Shown in pieces: positions 46,678-58,904 of a DNA stretch of 64,000 bases (the stretch's first letter is position 1; every line of letters starts with the position of its first letter). The notes beneath the pieces were generated by a model. That model did not search any database. It was not told the DNA's origin and saw only the letters and a list, made by a program, of their open reading frames with translations. Source of the stretch: Artocarpus heterophyllus. Its lineage: Eukaryota > Streptophyta > Magnoliopsida > Rosales > Moraceae. Both the position numbers and the translations under genes were made by a program. The stretch spans positions 29,973,453 through 30,037,452 of the forward strand of contig CM046333.1 in the NCBI GenBank assembly GCA_025403435.1. The letters are read 5' to 3'.

Positions 46678-46917
46678 GCTGGAAGAGTGAGTAGGTTCTG
46701 ATGTTTATATGGCTATTGTCCAAGTGAGTGTGAGTACCTTGGATCTTGCGCTATGAGATTTGACATTGTAAATTCACCTAGCAAGTACCTTCACACTGCT
46801 ATGAGTAAAGAAAACTTTGCTGAGGACCGTGAATGAAAACGTGTTCCTATGTTTCGTTTGATTCTTTCATTGCCCCCTTTCCAGTTTATTTATCAACAAG
46901 GCTAAACTGAGTGGTAA
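46678..46917 (+). other. Likely 3' UTR of the short host gene
   Basis: Mixed composition, no ORF. A gtaaatt/aatgaaaa region near 46770-46840 could hold a polyadenylation signal, but no clear AATAAA is placed well. The end is not defined. Confidence 0.35.
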
Positions 46918-47501
46918 TTGTTGGTTTGATATTGTTTTCAAAATGGTTTTGTTTTGGGTAAAAATTTAGAAATAAGAATATTTTGAGAAATATGCTGGGG
47001 TTGGTTTTAAAATTATGTTTGGTTATTTTTTGTGAGTATTTTTTTTTTCCAGAAATTGTTTTGGTCAGTTTATTTCTCACCCATCTGATGGAGCCACCAG
47101 TAGAGATCGACGGCCCCTCACCCACCAGACGGTGGCACCAACAGAGGTTGACGGCCCCTCACTCAAATTTGCCCATCCGATGATATCATGAGCTTCACTC
47201 CAGTCATGCATGGCTACTCCATGAGCTTCCCTCTATGCTGTAGCTGGCTGGTACTATTTGTTGCTGGCATTGGGGTGGGCTCAAGGCTAGTGAGCCGTGG
47301 GTTGTGGTGGGTTGAGGTTGAGCTTTGCTAAGTTTGGCTTTGATGAGAGACTTTGTTGGGGTTGATTAAATGAATTAAAAGTTCTTTTCGTTTTCATTTT
47401 TGGGACTTTTTGGGTATCTTTAGAAATATTCTTGTTTTGTGTGGGCTTAAAATGAAAAAAAAAAAAAAAAAAAACCATTTTGGAAATAGAACCAAACAGC
47501 C
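46918..47501. mobile_element. Possible MITE with about 30-bp inverted ends
   Basis: The left end (46918-46950) contains tttcaaaatggtttt, and the right end (47470-47501) gives, when reversed, TTTCCAAAATGGTTTTT with TGTTTGGTT further out, a partial match to TGTTGGTTT. No convincing target duplication was found. A run of 20 or more A lies at about 47454-47474. The minus ORFs at 46886 and 47287 are shadows. Confidence 0.4.
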
Positions 47502-47640
47502 TATTTTTTTATTATTTTTTAATTTTTTTAACACTCTCCTTTATTAGTTTTTTTTATGGAAGGAATTTGACTCACATTTCGAGAAATATTTTCATAAATA
47601 CCTTTCCAACAATACACCTTATTTTACTTTATCCCTCAAT

Positions 47641-48088
47641 TTTGCATAACCAATCAAAGTGGCCCAAAACTATAAAGAACCATTTAAATTGTTCCTTTCA
47701 TACAATTATGTCTATATACTTAACAGAATTATTGACATGCCATTTCATTAACATAATTAAAGATATTAAATTCTAATTAAACCTATAAAACTAATTAACT
47801 ATTTAAGAAATAATAAAAAAAAAAACTAAAAAACTTTAAATAGCTACCTTAAAATCCCAACTAATCTAAAAAACTAATTGGCCAAACATTCCCCTCCTCC
47901 ATTTTGTAGAACCAGTCAAAGTGCCCTCAAACTATAGAGAACCATTCAAATAAATTAAAGATATTAAAATCTAATTAAACCTATAAAACTAATTAAATAT
48001 TTAAAAAATAATTAAAAAAACTATAAAACTATAAAAGCTACCCCATAATCCCGACTAATCCAGAAAACTAATTTGCCAAACACTTACT
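47641..48088 (+). repeat. Imperfect tandem duplication of AT-rich sequence
   Basis: Unit 1 (from 47641, about 250 bp) and unit 2 (from 47902, about 187 bp) share caaagtg...actata.agaacca, attaaagatattaaa, acctataaaactaatta, tcccgactaatc-like words and gccaaaca. Unit 1 carries about 60 extra bases. Non-coding; a plus ORF at 47480-47776 lies partly within it. Confidence 0.75.
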
Positions 48089-48479
48089 AACCTTGCCTCA
48101 CCCGGTGCACGATAGTGACCCAAACCACCCCGTAGGGCAGTCAGCAACTAGACCACCCCCTCCCCTATACGAACGACAACTAGACCTCCCCAAACCCCTG
48201 ACCCCCACGTTGCCCCACCCCTATATGCCTCGTCGCACAACGACCCAGACCAGCTCAGATCTCCTTCCCTCGCCTCAACCCACGACATCATGCCTCGCTA
48301 CAACTAGCTCATCTCCTTTCCCCTTGCTATAAAAGCGGGGGGTCTTTCCCCTTGTTTTCACTACCCCTTCCTCCTCCTTTTTTTTTTTTTTTCCTTTAGA
48401 AGCTAAGCTCTTTAGCTCAGCAGATCCTCTTTTTAGGAGGTTATGCTACTAGAGCACTCCTTTAACCCCACTACTTAAT
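48089..48479 (+). other. C-rich tract with TATA-like word
   Basis: A sharp change to C-rich DNA (48090-48370) is followed by ctataaaagcgggggg near 48329 and a T run at about 48378. A small inverted repeat, agctaagctctttagct, lies at about 48401. It could be a promoter or the U3/R part of a lost LTR. The ORF at 48093-48332 is Pro-rich simple sequence and not credible. Confidence 0.35.
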
Positions 48480-49448
48480 ATTTAAATAATATCTAAAATA
48501 GTGTAGACAGTTTGGTGAGACAGAGAGATGATCTTGTATGGATAGTACTTTAGGTTTTTAACTCTATATTTATACTATAATGTTCATATTTTTATGGAAT
48601 AAATAATTTTTATATTTTTAATAATTATTATTTATGTTATTATACTGCCTACTTCTTGTATAAATTCAATTATGCTTTCTTTTATTCATGTTTTCTTCAT
48701 ATAATTTAATTGTGTTGCATAATTAATATTAATAATACTGAAATCATACTTGTTTATTAAGTTGAGTTTGCTACATTATAGACATGAACTGACATAGTAA
48801 ATACTTATTAATACTTAATTTTTTGTCGATAGAGGACAACATAGAATATTTTTAAACCATTTAATAAGATGAAACTCTGCTAAATTTAACGTAAAACTTT
48901 ATTCCATTAAAAATATATTAATTTTAATTTATTATTATCTTTTCTATCTTAAAATTATATTAGTTATAACTATAGTGATAATAGATATAATTGTCATAAT
49001 TAGTGCACCAAATCACTAGTAAGAGGTGATTGTTTTATTATTTTTATGGGAAGTCCCTTACTGCATTATGACTTGCTATATTGTCACTCTTAGAAGACTT
49101 GTAGAAGTAATTAACGTGCTTGTTTTAAACAAGAAAAGATTTAATATTTCAAATACTTTAGAAAACTTGTAACTAGAATTAAATTTCATACCAGTTACGA
49201 AACATACAAGGGATTTTTGGCATCTTACCAAGTTAATTTTATGTTTTTAAATATTTAATCAAAAATTAGAAAAGTATTTCCTTAATTTTAAACTTTGTTT
49301 TGAAAAACCACTTAATTTTTTAAAACGTTTATTTTTGACAACTTTTTTGAGTACACCTTCCCTGTGGATTTGACTTTGAACTCACTGAGACTTTATTACT
49401 TGAGACAACATGCGCTTGGGTTTATAGCGTGACACAATTTTTGTTGCA
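48480..49448 (+). repeat. LTR-like fragment (Tat/Athila type tail)
   Basis: AT-rich non-coding sequence that ends with ttccctgtggatttgac and ttgttgca at 49448. A tail of this kind (a 'ccctgtggattcgac' block close to the end) is usual in LTRs of Tat/Athila-like Ty3 elements. The start is not defined. It abuts copia-3 sequence of opposite sense at 49449. Confidence 0.45.
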
Positions 49449-49508
49449 TCAATAAGTTTCTCACTTTTGTCATTGAGCTTGCTTGTCTTCTTATTTAGAA
49501 CATTGTTT
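49449..49508 (-). pseudogene. copia-3 fragment: region after the integrase core
   Basis: The minus strand reads NVLNKKTSKLNDKSEKLI, which fits the K-L-D-D-K-S-x-K block after the copia integrase core. It is the leftmost surviving piece of copia-3 and is separated from the next piece (51025-51331) by a solo LTR. About 14 codons expected between them are missing. Confidence 0.55.
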
Positions 49509-49513
49509 AAGGA

Positions 49514-51024
49514 TGCATGCAAGTAAATACGGTCGCAAGTAATTAAGTGATCTAGAGTCAGGACATCGATCCCATGAGGATTGTGTTAATTTTGCACTAA
49601 TTACAAAAATTGACTGGCTCTAAGATTTTTTGGATGATTAGATAAAGTAATGAATGAAAGAAAGATAAAAAATAACTAGCAAATAAAATAAAATAATGAC
49701 AACAATTAACTAAAAATTCTAGAGCATTAATTTCACTATAATTAATCTACACTAAGTTTATTATTAAGGAAATCTCATGATTAATTAGTTGAGAACCTCT
49801 TATTAACTTAATTACCTCTCTCGAGTGTGAAATTGGATAATACGCTAAAAAAAATTGATTCTAGTATCTCTATCGAGAATGAAATAATTATCATTCATTA
49901 AGCTCTAGTTCTCCTAATGACTACAAAAGAACTATAGATCTCTCGATCTTATAGTCGCTTAGGTTACGTATTTCACAATCTGTACATAAACTTTCCCTCT
50001 CTTGAGTATCAAACACCACATATTAAAATCATCTGATTCATTGGCCAAGTGAACTAAAAGCATTAAGAGGGGAATAACACAAATAAACCATGAAAATACA
50101 CTAAAAATAAATCAACACTTCATAATGAGGTAAAATCAAAGCACTAGAAAAAACAATTATTCCATAACTAGAATTAAACAAACCAATATCAAGGGTTCAA
50201 CATTTACAAATCACAAAAATACAAAGAACAAAATGAGAATGAAAAAACCCATTTTTGGGTTGTCACAAGCTTCAAGCTTTTCTTCTTCTTCTTCTTCTTC
50301 TCTTTTTCCAACTTCTTGATCTCCAAATGTATCTCCCATGATGACTCATTGAAGAGAAAACCAAAATCTAAAAACTAAAATTAAAATCCTAAGCTAAAAC
50401 AAAGAAAATATTTTTTTCTTTTCTTTTTCCCCATCTTTCTCCTCGGATTTAGCTCCAAATCCTCTTGGAAATGTGTTCTTCCTCCTCTAAAAATGGAGGC
50501 TTTTTTGCTTTCAAAAATATAGGCTCAAGTGTTTTTAAGATGTTAGGTATCATTTTAGGATCAATTATCTGGGTAGAATTTTGGTCCAAACTAGCCCTTA
50601 AAATGAGAATCAGCACGAAAAGAAGCCAAGGGACGTATGGCTGTGGGGCTGGGGCGCACCCCTATGCGTCCCTCCTGTTCTCGTGCGCGACCATGGAGAA
50701 AGAAAATGTGTGGCAGCATGCGAGTCTAAGCGGTGCAGCACCTATTTTTAGCACTGTAGCACTGGGCTGTAGCCAACTTTTTGGGGTTGCAGCTCCTAGA
50801 TTCTATCCTTACATATTAATAGGCATTGTTTTGGCCTCTTTTCACTCGAAAATGATGATAAAAATCCCTCTAAGTTCCATTTTATTATATCCTATAAAAT
50901 AACACCAAAAATATCAAAATAACACAATAGCTTAAGGATCTACACAATATTTAAGCTTAAGAAATACTTGATTTGTGAGTAAAATCAAACATGGACATAG
51001 GCTCACTTGCAAATACTCTTGACA
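49514..51024 (-). repeat. Solo LTR-like insertion (Tat/Athila type, minus) in copia-3
   Basis: On the minus strand it begins TGTCAAGAG (at 51024), continues with the words tgtgttattttgatattttt and taggatataat, and ends catgggatcgatgtcc...cttgcatgca near 49514. That grammar matches Ty3 Tat/Athila-like LTRs. The flanks (aagga, gggaa) do not match, and some target sequence is missing. A (CTT)n microsatellite lies near 50279-50302. The 145-codon plus ORF at 50465-50902 lies entirely in this repeat and shows no recognisable domain. Confidence 0.55.
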
Positions 51025-51331
51025 GGGAAATGCTGGGCTTTCTTCTGCTCTATGCTTCTTCTGGCATTTATTCTTATACACTTCTCATCGGTGAACGATT
51101 TGATAGGTAGGTAGCAGTTGCTACAACTTCAGCCCAAAACTCTTTTGGCATTTTCTTGTTTTTCAACATGCTTAGTGCCATGTTAAATATGGTTCTATTC
51201 TTCCTTTCTACAACTCCATTTTGTTGGGGAGATCTTGGAACAGTGAGAGGTTGTCAAATTCCATTAGCTACACAAAATTCTTGAAACTCGTTGGAAGTGA
51301 ATTCTCTTCCTTGGTCAATCGCATTGCCTTT
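51025..51331 (-). pseudogene. copia-3 integrase core, C-terminal half
   Basis: Minus-strand reading: DQGREFTSNEFQEFC with the second catalytic Asp region, SPQQNGVVERKNRTI with the catalytic Glu, MLKNKKMPKEFWAE, ATYLSNRSP, and E-A-W-S-G-R-K-P-like end. One stop and one frameshift occur. It joins the N-terminal half (53435 upward) once the insertion 51332-53429 is removed. Confidence 0.75.
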
Positions 51332-53429
51332 TGGTCTCACGTCTATTTACGCATTCTAAACTAACCTCAAGTATAAGGTTGTCTCAAGTAATATTTACTC
51401 GGTGAATCCGAGGTCGAACCCATAGGGAAGGTTTTATTTAGTTCCAGTACATGTATTATATTAACTTTTTTCTTTTTATTTAAGCAGAAAAATTTGAGGA
51501 TTAATATTTATTATTCACATAATGTATTTACAATATTTACACATTTTTACAACATTTTTCATTTTTAAATTTTGATAATTTAGAACTTTAATAACAAGAA
51601 ATGTAAATAGTAACTTAAGCAGTGTAACAACAATAATAACAGGACTGAGGTTCAAAGGTTCTATTCTAACAATTATGTTCAATATATTTTAGTTTCTCTT
51701 TTTATTTATTAGTTGGTTTAAGTGTACACTATGCCATCCTATGTCAACAATAAATGAAGATTTACCAAGCATTTATTGTGCCATTCCATGTCTATAATGT
51801 AGCAAAAATACAACTTAATAAATAAGCAGCATTTCAACATAACTTAACTAAAATAACAACCAAGATAGTAAGTTAAGCATTTACCGAGCCATTCTCTGTC
51901 TACGAGTAATCAAGGTCCTCCCAAGCATTATCCGTGCCAGTCTATGTCGTCGATAAATCAGAACCGTAATTTTAGCAGAGTTCTAGCTAAGAAAATATTG
52001 AAATTCTAAGTTTTCTAAGAAAATATTTTGGCATTACAACAGCTTAGAAAACTAAGAAAAACCAAAAAAATATTTAAGATAATTTTGCCAGAATTTCCCT
52101 CTTTCCCCTCAGCTAAAAAGAAATTTAAAAAGACATAATTAATAAAATACTACTAATATTATCGAGCATAATTTTTACAACATAAATTAGAAAATATTTT
52201 ACAAGAAACTAGACTAAAAACTAAAATAAAAACTAGACTATAACTAATACAATAGTATTTCCATACTGTGAGAGGGGTTGCTTTAACTGAGGCAAATGCC
52301 TCGGTATTTATAGGGGATTGGATTTACTAACGGCCATTTGTAATTAATGCTTTTTTTCCTGTTGAAAGTTGACCAATTCGAATTATTTTCTTCCTTCTTT
52401 CACGCTGATCCGCGTTCTTGAGAATGCGAATTTGTCTTTGAGATCCTATGTGATGCGGCAGCTGATAGTATTGGCATGGGCTGATCTTGACAGTCAAATG
52501 CCAGATCCAACAGCTATCAGACGCTCGTAAATTGGGCCTAGGTGGGATCGAGATTTAAGGCCGATGGATGAGTCAAAGTATTCAGATCTAACGGTTCAGA
52601 GAACGGATGCACGTGGACACGACCTCACAAGATCCAAAGCAGCCTAAGACTCCCCTGCCTCGCCTGCAGCTTTGTCAGCGCGTGCAATTAGATTTAGACA
52701 CGTGGACTGCACTCTAAGATTCTGCTGACGCTCCAGATGACGCGTTGACACGCGTTTCTTCCTCATACGGATGAGATTAATTTGGCAGTGAATCCGACGG
52801 CTCCCATGACTCCACGTGTCCCATTTAATTTAAATTCAAATTTTCTTTATCTTTTTGATGCATTTGATGTCTGATTTTATTCGTTTTAGTGTCGTTTTGC
52901 TCCGTTTTTCCTTCATATTTCAAATCTAAAATCATAATCACACTAATATTAATTATTTTACAAACATAATATTCACAAAAATATTAAAAATATTCATTTT
53001 ACATTAAAACATACAAAATTAAATAAAAACTCTTAAAATTTTCAGTCTCTTACGATTTAGCACATATATAATTTTTATGACTTGAAAATATTTTTAAAAA
53101 TTACTAAAAATATAATAAGACATATTTATAAACTTAAAACACACTATCAAACACACTAAAGCTCAAAATAAAATAACCGCATTACTTTTACGGTTTTAAC
53201 TATTTACAAACTAAACACACATTTAACACATCGAAATGACTCTAAAAATTACTAAAAATATTATTAAACATAAAAACACACTAAAAATGTATTTTTAAAC
53301 ACATTTTCACACTAAGACACAAAAATACTTATTAACACAAAATGCTATGAATTAGAGGATTTAATGAGAAACAAAAGCGTAAATAAATGATTTAAGCCTT
53401 AGAAAATGTACACTTGTACAGTCTCATCA
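51332..53429 (-). repeat. Solo LTR with perfect 5-bp duplication inside copia-3 integrase
   Basis: The 2098-bp insertion begins tggtctcacg (51332) and ends ctcatca (53429), flanked by ccttt at 51327-51331 and 53430-53434. Leaving out the insertion and one ccttt restores the order of the integrase code. On the minus strand it runs TGATGAGACTG...GAGACCA, with a gggttcgacctcgg block near the end, a Ty3 Tat/Athila-like LTR layout. No primer site or genes are present. Its first 106 bases (minus sense) recur at 59939-60044. Confidence 0.85.
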
Positions 53430-53434
53430 CCTTT

Positions 53435-55148
53435 ATCTCAGAGCCAGTTTCTTTCTCCACGGCTGCTTTGAATTTCTTGAAATCATTTAATGCTTTTCTT
53501 TTTTGCTTCAAAAAATAGACCCAAGTTTCTCTTGAGATATGATCAATGAAGAGGAGGAAGTAATTACTATTATCAAGGGAGCTTGGCTTAATTGGTCCAC
53601 AAACATCTGTATGTATGAGCTGAAACAGCTTTTGGGCTCTTGAATCTGACTCTTTTGGAAAAGCTCGTTGGGAATTGCTTTCCAAGAACACAACCTTCAC
53701 AAAGTTGACCAGGATGAGTAATGTAGGTAAGCCATTCACCATCTTCTTCTTTAACAGTAGTTCCAATCATTAAAATTTAACGTGCCCAAATCATAGATGC
53801 CAAAGCCAAGGTGAATCCTTATAACAAAGCTTTAAGACATTTTGCTACATCACTTTGAATGTAAATTAAAAACATTCTGTTCTTTGACATTGGCATCTTT
53901 GCAATAAAGTTATTATTTCCATCTCTTATAGAAAGACTAATATTTCATGTGAATATCATAGCCTTTCTCTAGGAGCTGTCCCAAGCTCAAAATGTTGTTC
54001 TTCATATTGGGCACATAGTAGACATTGGAAATAAATTAGTGTCTTCCATCTTTTAGGTGGATAAGAATTTCACCTTTTTCCTTTACTGGAATTCTTGAAT
54101 CATCCCCAAATGAAACATAGCCACTCACTGATTAATAAAACTCCATAAACATACTTCTTTTCCTGCACATGTGATTGCTTGCAGCAGTGTTGAGGTACCA
54201 CATGTTTTCTTGCCCTTCATCATTATCTTTTTGAGCTAGTAGTAAAGTTCCATGCTCCTCAGTTTTCTCTTCAACAGAATTGATCTTTTCTTTCAACTCT
54301 ATTATTGGAAGCAGTATGATCATGAGTATTATGCCTAAACTTATAACGATTATAGGATTTAATTTAAGATTTCTCATATCTTGGGTTGAAATTGCCTCTC
54401 CCTTGGACTCTTCTTGATCTTTCTCCTCTTTATGGTTGCTATTCAAATTGTTGGAGTTATTATCAAAATTCTAACCTTGTCCATAACTGCAGCCTCTTCC
54501 TTGTCCTTCACCATGGCCTCTTCCACGGCCATTGCCTCTACCACAGCCATGTTGGCTTCTATTACTGTATTGACTCTCTTCCTTGTCCCTAAGTTTTGTC
54601 ATGAGGAGTTGCTCTGTGATATTTTGCTTCTTCCTTGTTTTTTGTACGGTTGTAACGATCCCATTTGTTGTTCAATGGTCATCTCAATTATGTCTTTTGT
54701 TTCTTTTATCATTGTAATAGTTGTCTCAAATTTTGGGTCTAACGAGCGGTGTATCTTTTTGATGATTTTCATATCTTCTAGCTTCTCCCCATTTCTTTTT
54801 AGTTGATTGGTGTTGGCTCAAACTCTTGAAAAAGATTAAGAAACTGACTCATATTCTTTCATGTACAAAGATTCAAACTCACCGTTAAGAGTTTGAAGAC
54901 ATACTTTCTTCACTTTCTCTTCTCCCTTATAGGAGATTTGTAGCTTCTCCTATGCTTCCTTTGTAGAGGTTGCACTTAGACTTTCTCAAATCCGTCATCA
55001 TCTAGAGCTTGATAAATGAGGAAGAGAGCCTTTTGGTCTCTCATTCTTAAGTCTTTTAATCTATCTTTTTATGTTGAGGATATAGTCAACTCCTCCTTTG
55101 GCTTATCGTAACCCTTTTCAACAACCTCACAAACATCATGTGCATCAT
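53435..55148 (-). pseudogene. copia-3 gag, protease, pre-integrase and integrase start
   Basis: Minus-strand blocks in order: a gag part with KKIHRSLDPKFETTITMIKE (54600-54830); protease at 54132-54446, where MWYLNTAASNHMC has Asn and Ala in place of D-T-G; a pre-integrase part (KGEILIHLKDGRH, ISNVYYVPNMKNNILSLGQL, 53930-54100); then 53392-53766 with the second CX2C Cys altered and HTDVCGPIKPSSL holding the first catalytic Asp. Stops and frame changes are frequent. The gag start is cut by the Tat LTR at 55149. Plus-strand ORFs at 54386-54806 are shadows. Confidence 0.78.
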
Positions 55149-55872
55149 GTGTGTTGGGGTGCAATTTAGTGAGGCCCAAATTGCTAGCAGGCCTGTGCAG
55201 CCCAATGTCGGTATGAGTCGGATGGGTCAAGTAAAATCTACTGACTGGCTGAAGCCCAAACGAATTGAAGGTTCACATTGTTTGATTCGATCATCTTGCA
55301 TCATTTGAGTTATTCAACTCGTTGAAGAAATTCGTGCTTGTTTTTACATCTTCGACTGGATTGATAGTTTCAAACCAATAATTGACTGCACGAGCTGATG
55401 GTTGTAGCACGTCCAGTCATGGACCAAAATGTGGGGGGACATGATTCTTGCAGCCTATCACCGATTGACGCATGTCCCACTATTACAGTTACTTATGGTG
55501 CTCTATCCCACTCCGCCAGACGGTTGGGAGCCACTATCCTTCCTCCTCTTCTATATAAAGGGGGGAAGGCTACTTCGTTGTACGGGACACAGAAATATAG
55601 ATACCGAAACCCTGCCAATTTACTTTCATCCTTTTTTTGTAATTTGTATTTAAGAACTCCATAGTGAATTATAGTCGATGTATCTCTTCATTAACAGGGT
55701 GAACCACTATAAATCCTATATCATTTTTACTTCACTTTTACTTTGTCTATTTCATTTTAATCTAGCAAACAAATTTGAGTTTACAGATCCATTCAATAGT
55801 GATTTGAGAGCCCAAGTTCCTAAATAACCCAATCTAGAATTCTAATATTTGATTGTAGATTCACCATCTACA
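55149..55872 (+). repeat. Tat element 5' LTR
   Basis: About 720 bp, starting at tgtgttgggg (55149; 55152 is also possible) and ending atctaca at 55872, three bases before the primer-binding site. A clear TATA box, TATATAAA, is at 55552-55559, followed by a G run and a likely transcription start near 55585. The ORFs at 55398-55664 lie in the LTR and are not genes. Confidence 0.78.
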
Positions 55873-55875
55873 GTT

Positions 55876-55886
55876 TGGCACCCACC
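55876..55886 (+). other. Tat element primer-binding site
   Basis: TGGCACCCACC follows the LTR and resembles the TGGCGCC...-type sites of Tat/Athila elements, with one base changed. The bases ggcaccca-ccatggtgcc form a short palindrome here. Confidence 0.65.
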
Positions 55887-55933
55887 ATGGTGCCTTTAAG
55901 TCGTCAACTCCAAGATCTTAAACTTGAATTCAA

Positions 55934-57540
55934 ATGGCAGACAACATCGATAACCAGCATACTCTAAAAACCACAGTGGAAGAGACTGAATCAATCCCTC
56001 AAGACAACTAGCAAATGGAAGTCCTTACAGCAGAAGTCGAGGCACTTAAAAAGATGCTCCAGGAGCAGATAACTCGTTCCCAGGAGCGAGACAGAAGGAT
56101 GGAGCAACTCAGCAGTGAGAATTTGGCTTTAAGAAGCCAACTCAGTTATCAAAACTCCCAGATGACTTCACAATCGTACTATTATCAATACTATGGTATT
56201 TGACTGTCCCAATATCATCAACAGTGCAGTGGCAGTCACAAACACCGTAGCCAGGAACTCGGCAACCTCACAGCCCGATTGGCAGGATGTAGCCGTTACA
56301 TTCTCCATCGACTCCAGCGCCAGCAACAACGCCTGTTTGCACAACCACGACAACGCCTGTTTGCATAGCCACGACAATAGTTACTACAACTACTACAACA
56401 ACGACAAACGCTCATGTGGAATCGATCGCTCGACTAGCAGAAACACTAGCTGTTACTCTTCTGACCCCTGAGTTAATCCAGTTGATGATGAGGGAGATGC
56501 TCGAGTAGAATTTCAAACTTATGGAGGAAAGAATTGACCAGAAAGTTACCAAAGCCACAAGCAAGACCCTGGCATTGGCTAACATCTTGAAAAACATTCA
56601 AGATACTTCACTCACAAAGAGAATCACTTCAGTCATACCGCCGAAGTATGGAAACCTCGTGTTCGCTCTGTTTGATGGAACTACAGACCCAAAGAACCAC
56701 CTACTGCAGTATAAGAACGTGGTCAGAGCCACGAGCATCCCAGACTCGATTCTTGATGAGATGATGTGCAAGTTGTTTGTGCAGTCCCTCAAAGGTCCAG
56801 CACTTTGATGGTTTAGTAACTTGCCAACCGGATCGATCGGCAGCTTCGAAGAATTGGCAAACTCGTTTATCAAGGCGTACTCGGTGCATATCAAGACAGG
56901 AAAAATGACCAAAGATTTGTGGTCTGTCCTTCAGATCCTGGGCGAATCGCTAAGGGCTTATGTAAAAAGGTTTAGCAAGGTACTGTCTGAGATTTCAGAT
57001 TTGGAAGATGGAATGGCTAGAGAAGCATTGAAAAAAGGACTCCTGCACAAGTCCCCCTTTAAGAACCACATATGCTCAGACTACCCACAGACGATCCAGG
57101 AAACCTTGAACAGAGCTAAAGGGTGGATCGACCTGGAGGAAGAAAATGAAAGACCAGAATAGATGGGGTCAGAAGCAACAGCAACAGCCAAACCGACAAT
57201 GGCGAATGAGGACACTGCCCAAAAGAGAGTGGAGGCAAAAAGAAGACAAGCCTCAAACAGTAATGAGACCATTGTCCCCCCCAAAATATGCCCTAGCATA
57301 TCACTGTCTGAGCTAGTCACTCAACTCGAAGGAAAAGATTATGTACAATGGCCAGGAAAAATGGCACTAAGCCGTTTATGTGACCAGTCCAAATATTATG
57401 AAATTCACCGAGATACAGGGCATTTGACAGTCGATTGCAAAGCCTAGCGATTAGAGATTGTAGAGCTTCTTAAGAAAGGGCATATGAGAAAATACCTATC
57501 TAAATGGGGGAGGAAAATATATGGGCTCGACAAGGAGCGA
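55934..57540 (+). pseudogene. Tat element gag, broken
   Basis: Starts at ATG 55934 (MADNIDNQHTLKTT); a TAG follows at 56009, and reading continues in frame with a coiled-coil segment (56015-56203). After frame changes the capsid core follows: KRITSVIPPKYGNLVF, FDGTTDPKNHLLQYK, a TGA at 56806-56808 where relatives have Arg before W-F, then NLPTGSIGSFEELANSFIKAY and RAYVKRFSKVLSEI (56821-57162). A Cys/His block C-x-I-H-R-D-T-G-H-x4-C occurs near 57410. The capsid would package the RNA. CGA-to-TGA explains the central stop. Confidence 0.8.
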
Positions 57541-58904
57541 AGAGAATGAAGAGACCACCAACCCCGCGAGAAGACACCATCACCACCACCGAAGAGTCTG
57601 GGATGCACTTGCGAATTTAGGATCGTCGGTCGAAGTCAACGAAAGGAGAATAATCCCTCTAGAACGAATTGACAACCCCAGCATTATGCATGTGAAGGAG
57701 GCGATTTATGTTGATCCAAGGGACGATTGGAGGACGCCCATTCATATGTACATATGTGACAGTTGGCTACATGAAGACAAGCAAATCGTGAGAAAGATAA
57801 AAGTTCAAGCGGCAAGATACTGCTTGATCGATGGGAAGCTCTACAAGCATTCCTTCACAGGACCTTATCTACGATGCCTCGGTGAAGACGAGATCGAAAG
57901 AGTTATTTGAGAAGTTCATGAAGGATCCTACGGCAATCATTCAAGTGGCAGATCACTATGCAACAAGGTCAAGAGACAAGGATTCTATTGGCTAGCAATG
58001 CAAGGTGATTGTGAGGACTTTGCTCGTAAATGTGACAGCTACCAAAGGCATGCTCCCCTTATTCACCAACTAGCAGAGGAGCTCTCTTTGGTCATTTTGC
58101 CATATCCTTTCATGAAGTACTCGATGGATGTAGTTGGATTGTTTCCTCCTACACCTGGACAAGTCAAGTATTTGCTCGTCCTCACCGATTATTTTTCCAA
58201 ATAGGTCGAAGCTGAAGCATTTTTGGATGTTAAAGAGCGAGATATCAAAAGAATCATTTGGATAAATATCATCTATCGATTTGAAGTTGTGAGGTAGATC
58301 TTCACAGACAGTGGATCACAATTCATCTTCTCTACCTTTAAGAAGTTCTATCGCGATTGGGACATTGTTTTAAGCTTTTCAACGCCAAGGTACCCGCAAG
58401 GAAACGGCCAAGCAGAAGCAACGAACAAGACGATCATAAAGAATCTAAAGAAGAAACTTGAGGCTAGAAAAGAACGTTGGGTCGATTACTCACTCATCTA
58501 TGGGGCATAAGCTGTTGTTGCTGCAGAAGTTGTTGCTTAGGATCTTTGTGTCGATTACTCTCTTCTAAACGAAGCAAGAAATGATGAGATGATGCAGGAT
58601 GCATTGGATTATAGAGGAAAAAAGGGACAAAGCTTTCTATCGCCTAGGTTGCTACCAACAAGCCTCTGCCAGATACTACAACCAGAAGGTCAAGGTAAGA
58701 AAATTCCAGGAAAGAGATCTTGTGCTTAGGAAATTCTTTCAGAATACCAAAGAAGCTAATGTTGGGAAATTGATGGCAAATTGGGAAGGGCATTATCGAG
58801 TAAGGTTAGTTGTTCAGGACGGAGTATACAAGTTAGAAAAGCCGGATGGATCCCTCGTTACCAAGAGCTGGAACGCGAACCATTTGAGGAAGTACTACAT
58901 GTAA
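57541..58904 (+). pseudogene. Tat element integrase, fused to the gag end by deletion
   Basis: A frame from about 57521 runs from a His-rich stretch (five His) straight into WDALANLGSSVEVNERRIIPLE, the linker that normally follows RNase H. Protease, RT and RNase H are therefore gone. The integrase follows: EVHEGSYGNHSSGRSL, a finger with KCDSYQ (second Cys changed to Tyr), YSMDVVGLFPP (first Asp), FTDSGSQF (second Asp), [14 protein letters not shown] (Glu), and the C-terminal FQERDLVLRK, NWEGHYRVRLVV, KSWNANHLRKYYM. Stops at about 57908, 58203 and 58296, plus a frame change, break it. Confidence 0.82.

Noticed and set aside
50465..50902. 145-codon plus-strand ORF
   Set aside because: Inside the LTR-like insertion 49514-51024, no recognisable domain, no gene signals; a chance ORF is more likely.
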